The position numbers and the translations under genes were made by a program. Source: Polynucleobacter sp. MG-5-Ahmo-C2 (GTDB lineage: Bacteria; Pseudomonadota; Gammaproteobacteria; Burkholderiales; Burkholderiaceae). Taken from it: a DNA stretch of 64,000 bases. Location of the stretch: the NCBI RefSeq assembly GCF_018687735.1, contig NZ_CP061304.1, positions 372,001 to 436,000 of the forward strand, given 5' to 3'. Within the stretch, counting starts at the first letter, position 1, and every line of letters starts with the position of its first letter. The notes beneath the pieces were generated by a model, which saw only the letters and a list, made by a program, of their open reading frames with translations, was not told the DNA's origin and made no database searches. Below are positions 55,408 to 63,904 of the stretch, one piece after another.

Positions 55408-57099
55408 TTACCGTGCCGCGTTTGGTGTATCAGGATGCTTCACAATCACTCTACGGGAGTCGCGGTCTACTTCCTGCATTGGTAGCTTTTGCTCTCGGAG
55501 CGCACTGAACTGCTCTGGAACCATTAGGGCATAAGCGGCTTGATCCTCTTGCCAGCGAGCAATGAAGGCATCAAGAGTGGGCATCCAGAGCTCAGGTTCT
55601 TGATGAACGCCAAACTCTAGTTCATCGGGAGACTCGACCATGATCATGGTTCTGCCAAGATAAAACGGCACAGTGTGATCTAAGAGTCGAATGGAGTAGA
55701 AGTTCACTTTTTCTGGGATAGATACTTTGACTCGGTTGACAAGATCAATACCAGAAACGGCCCGACCCAATGTCTCATGGCCTGTACCGGCAATGATGGC
55801 GCAGAGAAAAAATCCGCCAGCAAAGCTCACAATACTTTGAATACCGTTTCGTTTACTTTGCCATGCTGCAAATAGGCTAAAGGTGATAAGTGCAATTAAT
55901 GCGGCAACAATCCAATAAGTGTATTGAGCGTAGGCTGCGATCTCATCTGGCCTTGCTTGTTTGCCAATGTCGGATAAGAAGAAAAATCCAATGCATCCCA
56001 AGACTGCAAATCCAATAGTTTGTAGTTTCCAAGAGAGTTCCATCGAATTGGTGTGCGCTAACAGTTGGTCCAGGCGATTACCGATTAACAATGCGAGCGC
56101 AGGAAAAATAGGGATGATGTAGCCCGGAAGTTTGGAGCGCGAAACGCTAAAGAAAATAAAGATTACTGCGAACCAGCACACTAATAACCAGCCGCTTGAG
56201 AAATCCCGACGACGCTCGCCCCATGCTTGCACAATCGAACCAGGAATTTGTAGCACCCAGGGCAATAAGCCAATGAATAGCAAGGGTACGAAGTAATAGA
56301 TTGGACCTGTTCTGCTGTGGGCATCTTGAGTAAAGCGTTGCAAATGCTCATGAATAAAGAAGAATTCCAAGAACTCAGGATTACGCTGTGCAACCAAGAA
56401 AAACCATGGCGCTGTAATTGCTAGAAATAAAATCGTGCCGCTGAATAAGCGTAAACGTGCCCAGATTTTCCAATCCCAAGAAGTGATGGAGTAAGCAACA
56501 AAGACCATTGCTGGAATGGCAGCACCAATCACTCCTTTGGAAAGTGTTGCAAGCGCCATGAAGATCCAGCAAGCCCACATCCAATTTCGGCAGGGGATTT
56601 TGTTGCGCGAAGTTTGGGCTAGCAATAGGCTACACAACGCCGCCACTAAAAAAGATGACAGCCCCATGTCTAAAGAATTGAAATGGCCGCTAATGACCCA
56701 CATCGGACTTGATGCGAGTACGACAGCAGCTAACCATCCCGCTCTAGCGCTGAAAATGCGAGCACCAGTAAAGCCAATGAGTAAAATAGTGAGAAAGCCA
56801 GTGAGCCCAGTCCACAGACGTGCTTGCCAATCACCGATACCGAAAACTTGAAATGCAGCAGCAGTTGCCCAAGCTTGTAATGGTGGTTTCTCAAAATACT
56901 TGTAGCCGTTGTAACGTGGCGTAACCCAATCGCCTGTGACCAACATCTCCCTTGCTATTTCTGCATAACGTCCCTCATCAGATGGGATGAGATGGCGATA
57001 GTTCAGCGTGCCAAACCAGATCAAGCTATAAATAATGGCAAGCAATAAAATTTTGCCGGGATGAAGCGCAGAGGATTGCCGAATTTCTCCAAATTGCAT
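55408..57099 (-). CDS. arnT: Lipid A 4-amino-4-deoxyarabinose transferase
   Basis: It transfers Ara4N from the undecaprenyl carrier to lipid A on the periplasmic side. The 563-residue GT83 membrane protein has about twelve hydrophobic segments, the conserved acidic LIPSDEGRYAEIAREM in the first periplasmic loop, and YNGYKYFEKPPLQAW. A C-terminal soluble domain (about 430-563) follows. Its start overlaps the upstream gene's stop by one base (TAATG). L-Ara4N on lipid A reduces binding of polymyxin-like peptides. Confidence 0.95.
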   Translation of the reverse strand: MQFGEIRQSSALHPGKILLLAIIYSLIWFGTLNYRHLIPSDEGRYAEIAREMLVTGDWVTPRYNGYKYFEKPPLQAWATAAAFQVFGIGDWQARLWTGLTGFLTILLIGFTGARIFSARAGWLAAVVLASSPMWVISGHFNSLDMGLSSFLVAALCSLLLAQTSRNKIPCRNWMWACWIFMALATLSKGVIGAAIPAMVFVAYSITSWDWKIWARLRLFSGTILFLAITAPWFFLVAQRNPEFLEFFFIHEHLQRFTQDAHSRTGPIYYFVPLLFIGLLPWVLQIPGSIVQAWGERRRDFSSGWLLVCWFAVIFIFFSVSRSKLPGYIIPIFPALALLIGNRLDQLLAHTNSMELSWKLQTIGFAVLGCIGFFFLSDIGKQARPDEIAAYAQYTYWIVAALIALITFSLFAAWQSKRNGIQSIVSFAGGFFLCAIIAGTGHETLGRAVSGIDLVNRVKVSIPEKVNFYSIRLLDHTVPFYLGRTMIMVESPDELEFGVHQEPELWMPTLDAFIARWQEDQAAYALMVPEQFSALREQKLPMQEVDRDSRRVIVKHPDTPNAAR

Positions 57100-57476
57100 T
57101 AGCTTGGCTCCACAATTAACGCTAGAAGAACTTGACGTCCTTCTCCTACCAAAATGTTGTAGGTGCGACAGGCGGCTTGAGAATCCATGATTTCAAAGCC
57201 AATTTTTGCCAAAATGAGGGATTTGAGGAGCTCTGGCTTGGGAAAGCGCTGTTTAGCGCCTGTGCCAATCAGAATTAATTCAGGCTTGAGATCGACCATT
57301 TGGAGAAAATGGGATGAATCTAGGCCGTCGAATGATTTAACTGGCCATTCAGAGATTGCCCCATCAGAGCTCAATAAGACAGCATAGGCATATGGGGTCT
57401 GGTTGATCTCGACGTAGCCATCTCCATAGCCGGTGATCGTGTTGGCTCCGGAATGGGGGTCAGATTGAAGCTTCAA
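57099..57476 (-). CDS. Mth938/DUF498 domain protein, first gene of the arn operon
   Basis: A 125-residue protein of the Mth938-like family (related to the mitochondrial complex I assembly factor NDUFAF3) with no known bacterial role. It shows ITGYGDGYVEINQTPYAYAV, LILIGTGAKQRFPKPELL and GFEIMDSQAACRTYNILVGEGR, the typical order of the fold. It uses a TTG start, and its stop overlaps the arnT start. The position suggests cotranscription with arnT, but a link to lipid A is only inference. Confidence 0.88.
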   Translation of the reverse strand: MKLQSDPHSGANTITGYGDGYVEINQTPYAYAVLLSSDGAISEWPVKSFDGLDSSHFLQMVDLKPELILIGTGAKQRFPKPELLKSLILAKIGFEIMDSQAACRTYNILVGEGRQVLLALIVEPS

Positions 57477-57502
57477 GTGGACTCTCTGTCATAATTATGT
57501 GG

Positions 57503-57508
57503 ATTATA
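57503..57508 (-). promoter_or_regulatory. Possible -10 element of the arn operon
   Basis: A perfect TATAAT on the minus strand at 57508-57503 lies 27 bp before the TTG start of the first arn-operon gene. No good -35 is seen at 16-18 bp. I see no obvious PmrA- or PhoP-like direct repeat beside it. Confidence 0.4.
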
Positions 57509-57555
57509 GCTAGCTGTTTTTTCCAAGATTTCAAGAACTTACCCTTTAATTTATT

Positions 57556-58812
57556 GTGAAACCCATCCTAAAGTCCCAAAAACTCAATCACGTCTGTTAT
57601 GACATTCGTGGGCCAGTGCTTGAGCTCGCTCAGCGCATGGAGGAAGAGGGTCACAAAATCATCAAATTAAACATCGGAAACGTAGGGGTTTTCGGTTTTG
57701 ATCCTCCTGAAGAGATTCAGTTGGACATGATCCGCAATTTGAGTAATGCTTCTGCCTATTCTGATTCCAAGGGCATCTTTGCTGCTCGCAAAGCCATCAT
57801 GCAGTATTGCCAAGAAAAAGGTATACAAGGGGTCACGCTGGATGATGTTTATACCGGCAACGGCGTTTCTGAACTGATCGTACTTTCAATGAATGCATTG
57901 CTCAATGATGGCGATGAAGTATTGGTTCCAGCGCCTGACTATCCACTGTGGACTGCTGCGGTGAGTTTGTCGAGCGGTACCCCAGTTCATTATTTATGTG
58001 ATGAGTCTAAAGATTGGGCACCAGACTTAAATGATCTGCGCAAAAAAATCACACCACGTACCAAAGCAATTGTGGTGATTAATCCTAACAATCCAACTGG
58101 TGCAATTTATTCCCAAGAAGTATTGCTCGAGATGGTAAAAATTGCTCGTGAGCATGGTTTGATTTTGTTTGCTGATGAGATTTACGACAAGATGTTATAC
58201 GACACTGAGAAGCATATTTCTCTTGCATCTTTATCCACTGATGTAGTCACAATCACTTTTAATGGCTTATCCAAGAACTACCGCTCATGCGGCTACCGCG
58301 CTGGCTGGATGGTGGTTTCAGGGGATAAAGAGATGGTGCGTGACTATATCGAGGGCCTGAATATGTTGGCCTCGATGCGCTTGTGCGCAAACGTGCCAGG
58401 TCAATATGCAATTCAAACTGCACTTGGTGGTTACCAAAGTATTAACGACTTAGTGGCTGAGGGTGGCCGCTTAGCAAAGCAACGTGATCTCGCCTGGAAA
58501 CTGATTACCGATATTCCTGGTGTCACTTGCGTTAAACCAAAATCTGCCTTGTATTTATTTCCAAAGTTAGATCCCGAGGTTTATCCAATTGAAGATGATC
58601 AACAGTTTGTTGCTGATCTCTTAAAAGAGGAAAAAGTATTGTTGGTCCAAGGTTCTGGTTTTAACTGGGGTAAGCCTGATCATTTCCGTGTCGTGTTCTT
58701 ACCTCATGAAGATGTGCTCAAGGAAGCAATTGGCCGCCTTGCACGTTTTCTGGAGCGATATCGTAATAAGCATAGCCGCAAGGCTTCTACAACCGCAGCA
58801 AAGGCATCATGA
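57556..58812 (+). CDS. alaA: Alanine-type aminotransferase
   Basis: A PLP-dependent class I aminotransferase of 418 residues, probably making alanine from pyruvate and glutamate. It uses a GTG start. Recognisable parts are LNIGNVGVFGFDPPEEI, VVINPNNPTGAIYS, FADEIYDKMLYD and the PLP-lysine motif FNGLSKNYRSCGYRAGW. A Ser/Lys/Ala-rich tail ends it. It overlaps hom by 4 bp (ATGA), as in other Burkholderiales, where alaA-hom-thrC form an operon. Confidence 0.92.
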   Translation: MKPILKSQKLNHVCYDIRGPVLELAQRMEEEGHKIIKLNIGNVGVFGFDPPEEIQLDMIRNLSNASAYSDSKGIFAARKAIMQYCQEKGIQGVTLDDVYTGNGVSELIVLSMNALLNDGDEVLVPAPDYPLWTAAVSLSSGTPVHYLCDESKDWAPDLNDLRKKITPRTKAIVVINPNNPTGAIYSQEVLLEMVKIAREHGLILFADEIYDKMLYDTEKHISLASLSTDVVTITFNGLSKNYRSCGYRAGWMVVSGDKEMVRDYIEGLNMLASMRLCANVPGQYAIQTALGGYQSINDLVAEGGRLAKQRDLAWKLITDIPGVTCVKPKSALYLFPKLDPEVYPIEDDQQFVADLLKEEKVLLVQGSGFNWGKPDHFRVVFLPHEDVLKEAIGRLARFLERYRNKHSRKASTTAAKAS

Positions 58813-60119
58813 AACCGATTCAAGTGGGTCTATTAGGTATTGGCACTGTTGGTGGTGGCGTATTCACAGTTCTTGAGCGCAACCAAGATGAAATTACCCG
58901 TCGTGCTGGTCGCGGCATTCGTATTAATACCGTTGCCGATCTTAATGTAGAGCGTGCTAAAGAAGTTGTTCAAGATCGTGCACAGATTGTGAATGATGCT
59001 CGTGCTGTGATCAATAATCCCGAAATCGACATCGTGGTTGAGCTCATTGGTGGATATGGCATTGCTAAAGACTTGGTTTTAGAGGCAATTGCTGCCGGCA
59101 AGCATGTGGTGACTGCAAATAAGGCCTTGATCGCCGTACATGGGAACGAGATTTTTAAAGCAGCTCACGCTAAGGGCGTGATGGTCGTATTTGAAGCGGC
59201 AGTTGCTGGCGGCATCCCTATTATTAAAGCTCTGCGTGAGGGCTTAACTGCTAACCGCATTGAGTGGATCGCCGGCATCATCAATGGGACCACCAATTTC
59301 ATTCTCTCTGAGATGCGTGATAAAGGCCTAGACTTTGCAACGGTTCTCAAAGAGGCGCAACGCTTAGGTTACGCAGAAGCAGATCCAACGTTTGATATTG
59401 AAGGTGTTGATGCTGCGCATAAGGCGACCATCATGAGCGCGATTGCATTTGGTATTCCAATGCAGTTTGATAAAGCGCACATCGAAGGCATCACCAAATT
59501 GGATGCTATTGATATTAAATATGCAGAGCAATTGGGCTATCGCATCAAGTTGCTAGGTATTGCCAAGAAAACGCCAACGGGTGTTGAGTTGCGCGTACAT
59601 CCAACCCTAATTCCTGCTAAACGTTTAATTGCAAACGTTGAGGGCGCTATGAATGCTGTGCAGGTATTTGGTGATGCAGTAGGTACTACCTTGTATTACG
59701 GAAAAGGTGCGGGATCTGAACCAACTGCCTCAGCTGTGATTGCTGATTTGGTAGATATCACTCGTTTGCTGAGCGCTGATCCTGAGCATCGCGTTCCTTA
59801 CTTGGCCTTTCAGCCAGATGCTGTGCAAAATACCCCTGTATTGCCGATTGGCGAGATTACGACTAGTTACTACTTGCGTTTGCGTGTAGCTGACCAAGCT
59901 GGTGTGTTGGCTGACATTACTAAGATCTTGGCCGCGCACGGCGTTTCGATTGATGCACTCTTGCAAAAAGAGGCAGACGAAGGTGAAAGTCAAACTGATT
60001 TGGTTGCCTTAACGCACGAAACTAAAGAGAAGAACATGCTTGCGGCAATCACAGAGATCCAGAATCTCAAAACCGTCGCTGGTGAAGTGGTGAAGATTCG
60101 TTTAGAAAATCTGTCTTAA
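58809..60119 (+). CDS. hom: Homoserine dehydrogenase
   Basis: It reduces aspartate semialdehyde to homoserine, the branch point to threonine and methionine. The 436 residues show GIGTVGGGVFTVLERN at the NAD(P) site, GIINGTTNFILSEM, the catalytic region GYAEADPTFDIEGVDAAHK, and a C-terminal ACT domain (about 350-425; YYLRLRVADQAGVLADI) for feedback by threonine. It is the stand-alone type, not fused to an aspartokinase. Confidence 0.97.
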   Translation: MKPIQVGLLGIGTVGGGVFTVLERNQDEITRRAGRGIRINTVADLNVERAKEVVQDRAQIVNDARAVINNPEIDIVVELIGGYGIAKDLVLEAIAAGKHVVTANKALIAVHGNEIFKAAHAKGVMVVFEAAVAGGIPIIKALREGLTANRIEWIAGIINGTTNFILSEMRDKGLDFATVLKEAQRLGYAEADPTFDIEGVDAAHKATIMSAIAFGIPMQFDKAHIEGITKLDAIDIKYAEQLGYRIKLLGIAKKTPTGVELRVHPTLIPAKRLIANVEGAMNAVQVFGDAVGTTLYYGKGAGSEPTASAVIADLVDITRLLSADPEHRVPYLAFQPDAVQNTPVLPIGEITTSYYLRLRVADQAGVLADITKILAAHGVSIDALLQKEADEGESQTDLVALTHETKEKNMLAAITEIQNLKTVAGEVVKIRLENLS

Positions 60120-60127
60120 GCAAAACA

Positions 60128-61570
60128 ATGCGTTACCAATCCACTCGCGGCAATAGCCCGCAACAATCCTTCTTAGAAATTCTCTTGGGCGGTTTAGCGC
60201 CGGATGGCGGTTTATATTTGCCGACTCAGTATCCACAGGTCACCTCAGCACAATTGGATTCATGGCGTGGCTTGTCTTATGCTGATCTGGCTTATGAGAT
60301 TCTAAGTCTCTATTGCGATGACGTTCCTGAGGCTGATTTACGTGCGCTGTTGCGCAAGACATATACCGAGCGGGTTTACTGCAACGGTCGCCCTCAAGAC
60401 AATGCCAAAGACATTACACCTTTACACTGGTTAGGCGAAGAGCAGGGTACTCGCATTGGGCTCTTGAGCTTATCAAATGGTCCAACCTTGGCTTTCAAGG
60501 ATATGGCAATGCAGTTGCTGGGCAATCTTTTTGAGTATGCTCTTAAGAAGAAAGGTCAGCAGCTTAATATTTTGGGCGCCACATCAGGTGATACGGGCAG
60601 TGCTGCTGAATATGCGATGCGTGGCAAAGAGGGTGTAAAAGTATTTATGCTTTCGCCGCGTGGCAAGATGAGCTCCTTTCAGTCTGCGCAGATGTATTCC
60701 TTGCAAGACCCCAACATTTTCAACTTAGCAGTAGCTGGTGTGTTTGATGATTGTCAAGATATTGTTAAAGCAGTCAGCAATGATCATGCCTTTAAGGCTA
60801 AGAGCCAAATTGGTACTGTGAACTCCATTAACTGGGGTCGGGTAGTTGCACAAGTAGTGTATTACTTTCAGGGCTATCTCTTGGCCACCAAGTCAAGCAA
60901 TGAGAGGGTGTCATTTACTGTGCCATCTGGTAATTTCGGTAACGTCTGTGCTGGTCATATCGCCCGCATGATGGGCCTGCCAATTGCACACTTGGTTGTG
61001 GCAACCAATGAAAACGATGTACTCGATGAGTTTTTCCGCACTGGTGTATATCGTGCGCGCAAATCTGCTGAGACATTGCATACCTCAAGCCCATCGATGG
61101 ATATTTCCAAGGCAAGTAACTTTGAGCGTTTTGTATTTGACTTCATGGGTCAAGATGGGAACGCTACTGCCGCCATGTTTAAGCAAGTGGATACGACTGG
61201 TGGCTTTGATATTTCTAAGGACACTGTCTTCAAAGAGCTTGGTCAGTATGGCTTCCAGTCTGGCCGCAGCACTCATGAAAATCGCCTAGAAACAATTCGC
61301 GATATCGACAAACGTTATGGTGTCATGGTCGATACCCATACTGCTGATGGCATCAAAGTAGCGCGTGAGCATTTGCAGGCTGGCATTCCAATGCTCGTGC
61401 TCGAGACTGCGCTTCCCATTAAGTTTGAAGAAACGATTCAAGAAGCTTTGGGGCGACCTGCTGAGTGCCCGTCTGCATTCAAAGACATTAAATCTAAGCC
61501 CCAGCGTGTAGAGAATATTGATGCTGATGTCCATCAGGTCAAAGCATTCATTACAACGCATCTTAGTTAA
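60128..61570 (+). CDS. thrC: Threonine synthase
   Basis: It makes threonine from O-phosphohomoserine with PLP. The 480-residue, long-form enzyme has MRYQSTRGNSPQQSFLEILL and DGGLYLP at the start. The PLP lysine is Lys124 in PTLAFKDMAMQLLGN, followed by NILGATSGDTGSAAEYAM. It lies 8 bp after hom, and the second moeA starts 17 bp later. Confidence 0.97.
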   Translation: MRYQSTRGNSPQQSFLEILLGGLAPDGGLYLPTQYPQVTSAQLDSWRGLSYADLAYEILSLYCDDVPEADLRALLRKTYTERVYCNGRPQDNAKDITPLHWLGEEQGTRIGLLSLSNGPTLAFKDMAMQLLGNLFEYALKKKGQQLNILGATSGDTGSAAEYAMRGKEGVKVFMLSPRGKMSSFQSAQMYSLQDPNIFNLAVAGVFDDCQDIVKAVSNDHAFKAKSQIGTVNSINWGRVVAQVVYYFQGYLLATKSSNERVSFTVPSGNFGNVCAGHIARMMGLPIAHLVVATNENDVLDEFFRTGVYRARKSAETLHTSSPSMDISKASNFERFVFDFMGQDGNATAAMFKQVDTTGGFDISKDTVFKELGQYGFQSGRSTHENRLETIRDIDKRYGVMVDTHTADGIKVAREHLQAGIPMLVLETALPIKFEETIQEALGRPAECPSAFKDIKSKPQRVENIDADVHQVKAFITTHLS

Positions 61571-61587
61571 AACATAAGCTAATCACC

Positions 61588-62829
61588 ATGAATAAGCCTC
61601 CAATGTTGACTGCACAGCAGGCCTTGGATCACTTGCTTTCTCATGCCAAGCCAGTTGCCGAGACTGAGAGCATTCCAATGCAGGCCACCTTAGGTCGCGT
61701 TCTTGCTGAGAACGTAAACAGCCTAGTCGACGTGCCCCCACTGGATAACACCTCAATGGATGGTTATGCAGTCCGCGCAGCAGACATCCAGAATCCTGGA
61801 AGCATTCTAAAAATTGCACAACGCATTCCAGCGGGCTCTGTTGGAACCACACTCGAACCCGGTACCGCAGCCAGAATTTTTACAGGTGCACCAGTTCCCT
61901 TGGGGGCAGATGCAGTGGTGATGCAAGAGGATTGCGCTATTCCCGAAGGCTCGGCAGATCATGTACAAGTCAATATTGCGCCAGTGTTAGGCCAATGGAT
62001 TCGCCGTAGAGGTGAAGATTTAACGGCAGGTAAAACGGCGTTAACTGCAGGAACCTTCTTGCGCCCTCAAGAGTTAGGCGTTGCAGCATCTGCTGGCTTG
62101 ACTCACTTAAGTGTTAAGCGTCGCGTTAAGGTGGCAGCATTCTTTACTGGTGATGAGCTATCTCTTCCTGGCGAGCCACTTAAGCCGGGTGGAATTTATA
62201 ACTCCAACCGTGACACCCTATTGGCCTGTCTTAAATCACTGGGTTGTGATGCCACTGATTTAGGTATTGTGCCGGATCGACTTGAGGCAACTAAAGCAGC
62301 ATTACGTAAGGCCAGCAAAGATCATGATCTGATTATTACGTCCGGTGGTGTATCGGTTGGCGAAGAGGATCACATCAAGCCAGCAGTAACTGCTGAAGGA
62401 CGATTGGATTTATGGCAGATTGCTATTAAGCCTGGAAAGCCACTGGCATTTGGTGCAGTTCGCAAATCAGATAAGCCTGAAGATGGTGAGGCCTGGTTTA
62501 TTGGTTTGCCGGGCAATCCAGTATCCAGCTTTGTAACTTTCCTGTTATTTGTAAGACCATTCATTCTCAAGCTTCAGGGAAGAAGTAGTAGCCCACCACA
62601 GTCTTATTCGATGCGCGCTGATTTTGATTGGTTAAAAGCTGATCGACGCAATGAATTCTTGCGCGTCAAACTCAATAGTAATGGCGGCTTGGATTTATTC
62701 CCCAATCAAAGTTCCGGGGTGCTTACAAGTGCATCTTGGGGTGATGGTCTTGTAGATTGCCCGCCAAACCATTCAATCAAAGCTGGCGATCAAGTGAAAT
62801 ATATTCCTTTTGATGCTTTGCTTAAATAA
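61588..62829 (+). CDS. moeA: Molybdopterin molybdotransferase MoeA, copy 2
   Basis: A second MoeA of 413 residues. It carries VPPLDNTSMDGYAV near residue 52, IFTGAPVPLGADAVVMQED, ITSGGVSVGEEDHIKP and GLPGNPVSSFVTFLLFV. It differs from the copy at 11.1-12.4 kb in many conserved blocks, so the two are divergent paralogues. With moaD and moaE it forms the other Moco cluster; the arrangement thrC-moeA-moaD-moaE occurs in other Burkholderiales. Confidence 0.94.
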   Translation: MNKPPMLTAQQALDHLLSHAKPVAETESIPMQATLGRVLAENVNSLVDVPPLDNTSMDGYAVRAADIQNPGSILKIAQRIPAGSVGTTLEPGTAARIFTGAPVPLGADAVVMQEDCAIPEGSADHVQVNIAPVLGQWIRRRGEDLTAGKTALTAGTFLRPQELGVAASAGLTHLSVKRRVKVAAFFTGDELSLPGEPLKPGGIYNSNRDTLLACLKSLGCDATDLGIVPDRLEATKAALRKASKDHDLIITSGGVSVGEEDHIKPAVTAEGRLDLWQIAIKPGKPLAFGAVRKSDKPEDGEAWFIGLPGNPVSSFVTFLLFVRPFILKLQGRSSSPPQSYSMRADFDWLKADRRNEFLRVKLNSNGGLDLFPNQSSGVLTSASWGDGLVDCPPNHSIKAGDQVKYIPFDALLK

Positions 62830-62847
62830 TCGGTTTACGATTGCCTC

Positions 62848-63105
62848 ATGAAACTCGAATTACGATTCTTTGCCTCTTTGCGTGAAGCTCTTGGAGTTTC
62901 TCAAGAGAGTATTGTCACGCCTGATAGCGTCAAAACGATTGCCGATCTCAGGGTTCACTTAATAGAGCGTGGCAATCCTTGGGCTGAAGTATTAGCACAG
63001 AGCAAAGTATTACGCTGTGCTCTGAATCAGGTTATGGTTGATGCAAGCACGCCTCTCATAGACAATGCAGAAGTTGCGTTCTTTCCGCCAGTGACTGGGG
63101 GCTAA
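62848..63105 (+). CDS. moaD: Molybdopterin synthase small subunit
   Basis: A ubiquitin-like sulfur carrier of 85 residues. The C-terminus ends VAFFPPVTGG; the last glycine is thiocarboxylated and donates sulfur to the MoaE active site. The LELRFFASLREALG start is typical. It lies one base before moaE. Confidence 0.95.
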   Translation: MKLELRFFASLREALGVSQESIVTPDSVKTIADLRVHLIERGNPWAEVLAQSKVLRCALNQVMVDASTPLIDNAEVAFFPPVTGG

Positions 63106-63106
63106 T

Positions 63107-63562
63107 ATGCCAATCCGAATTCAAGAGGCAGATTTTGATGTTAGCGCTGAAATAGCAGCGCTACGTAAAGGTGATCCAAGAGTTGGTGCAGTGGTAACTT
63201 TTTTGGGCGCCGTGCGTGATATGAATGACGGTAGTCATGTAAAGGAGATGACTCTCGAGCATTATCCCGGCATGACTGAGAAAGCTTTGCAAGAAATTCT
63301 AGATCAAGCAAAGGCTCGTTGGGATATCTACCAGACTTTGGTGATTCATAGAGTTGGCCCATTGCTACCTGAAGATCAAATTGTTTTAGTGGTGGTAACC
63401 AGCGCTCATAGAGGCGAAGCATTCGCAGCGTGTGAGTTCATCATGGACTATCTCAAAACTGCAGCCCCATTCTGGAAAAAAGAAAACACCTCTGATGGCG
63501 CTCGCTGGGTTGATGCCCGCGTGACTGACGATGCTGCAATGGCGCGTTGGGCAAAGAAGTAA
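63107..63562 (+). CDS. moaE: Molybdopterin synthase large subunit
   Basis: The catalytic subunit that adds two sulfurs to precursor Z. The 151 residues include DPRVGAVVTFLGAVRDMNDG, LEHYPGMTEKAL and the active-site HRVGPLLPEDQIVLVVVTSAHRGEAF region (given as parts: HRVGPLLPEDQ, VVVTSAHRGEAF). The lysine of FWKKE near residue 122 is the conserved catalytic site. It ends 2 bp before a convergent GIY-YIG gene. Confidence 0.95.
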   Translation: MPIRIQEADFDVSAEIAALRKGDPRVGAVVTFLGAVRDMNDGSHVKEMTLEHYPGMTEKALQEILDQAKARWDIYQTLVIHRVGPLLPEDQIVLVVVTSAHRGEAFAACEFIMDYLKTAAPFWKKENTSDGARWVDARVTDDAAMARWAKK

Positions 63563-63564
63563 AT

Positions 63565-63810
63565 TTAACTACTTTTAAAAAATCCCAACTTCGCAGATCT
63601 GGGTAGCTGCTTTAATTTTGCTTCTGCTTTGGATGCCTCTGATCGATCTGGGTGCTCTTGGCTTGCTAAAAGGACAACTGGTCTTCGAGATCTCGTATAG
63701 CGAGCACCTTGCCCTGAATTATGGGCTTCTAGGCGATGTTCTAGTCGGTTAGTAATGCCGGCATAGTAAGTGCCATCAGCGCATTCGAGGAGGTAAACAA
63801 GCCAGGACAA
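63565..63810 (-). CDS. GIY-YIG nuclease superfamily protein (UPF0213/YhbQ-like)
   Basis: This 81-residue protein is almost entirely one small GIY-YIG domain: WLVYLLECADGTYYAGITN, then the conserved RLEAHNSGQGARYTRSRRPV. Its family (YhbQ/UPF0213) has DNA-nicking ability in some members, but its cellular role is unknown. The gene converges with moaE and diverges from clpB. Confidence 0.9.
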   Translation of the reverse strand: MSWLVYLLECADGTYYAGITNRLEHRLEAHNSGQGARYTRSRRPVVLLASQEHPDRSEASKAEAKLKQLPRSAKLGFFKSS

Positions 63811-63848
63811 AGTGGGGGTAAATTCGCTTAAAAAGAGGGTGTAAAAGC

Positions 63849-63876
63849 CTTGAAATCTGTCATATTGCCCTTATAT
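63849..63876 (+). promoter_or_regulatory. Sigma32-type heat-shock promoter before clpB
   Basis: CTTGAAA (63849-63855) is followed after 12 bp by CCCTTATAT (63868-63876). This fits the sigma32 pattern (CTTGAAA, 11-16 bp, CCCCATnT) reasonably well. It lies 28 bp before the clpB ATG, and GGAG at 63894-63897 is the ribosome site. Confidence 0.65.
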
Positions 63877-63904
63877 TCTATAGATAGATATATGGAGTGC
63901 AAAA

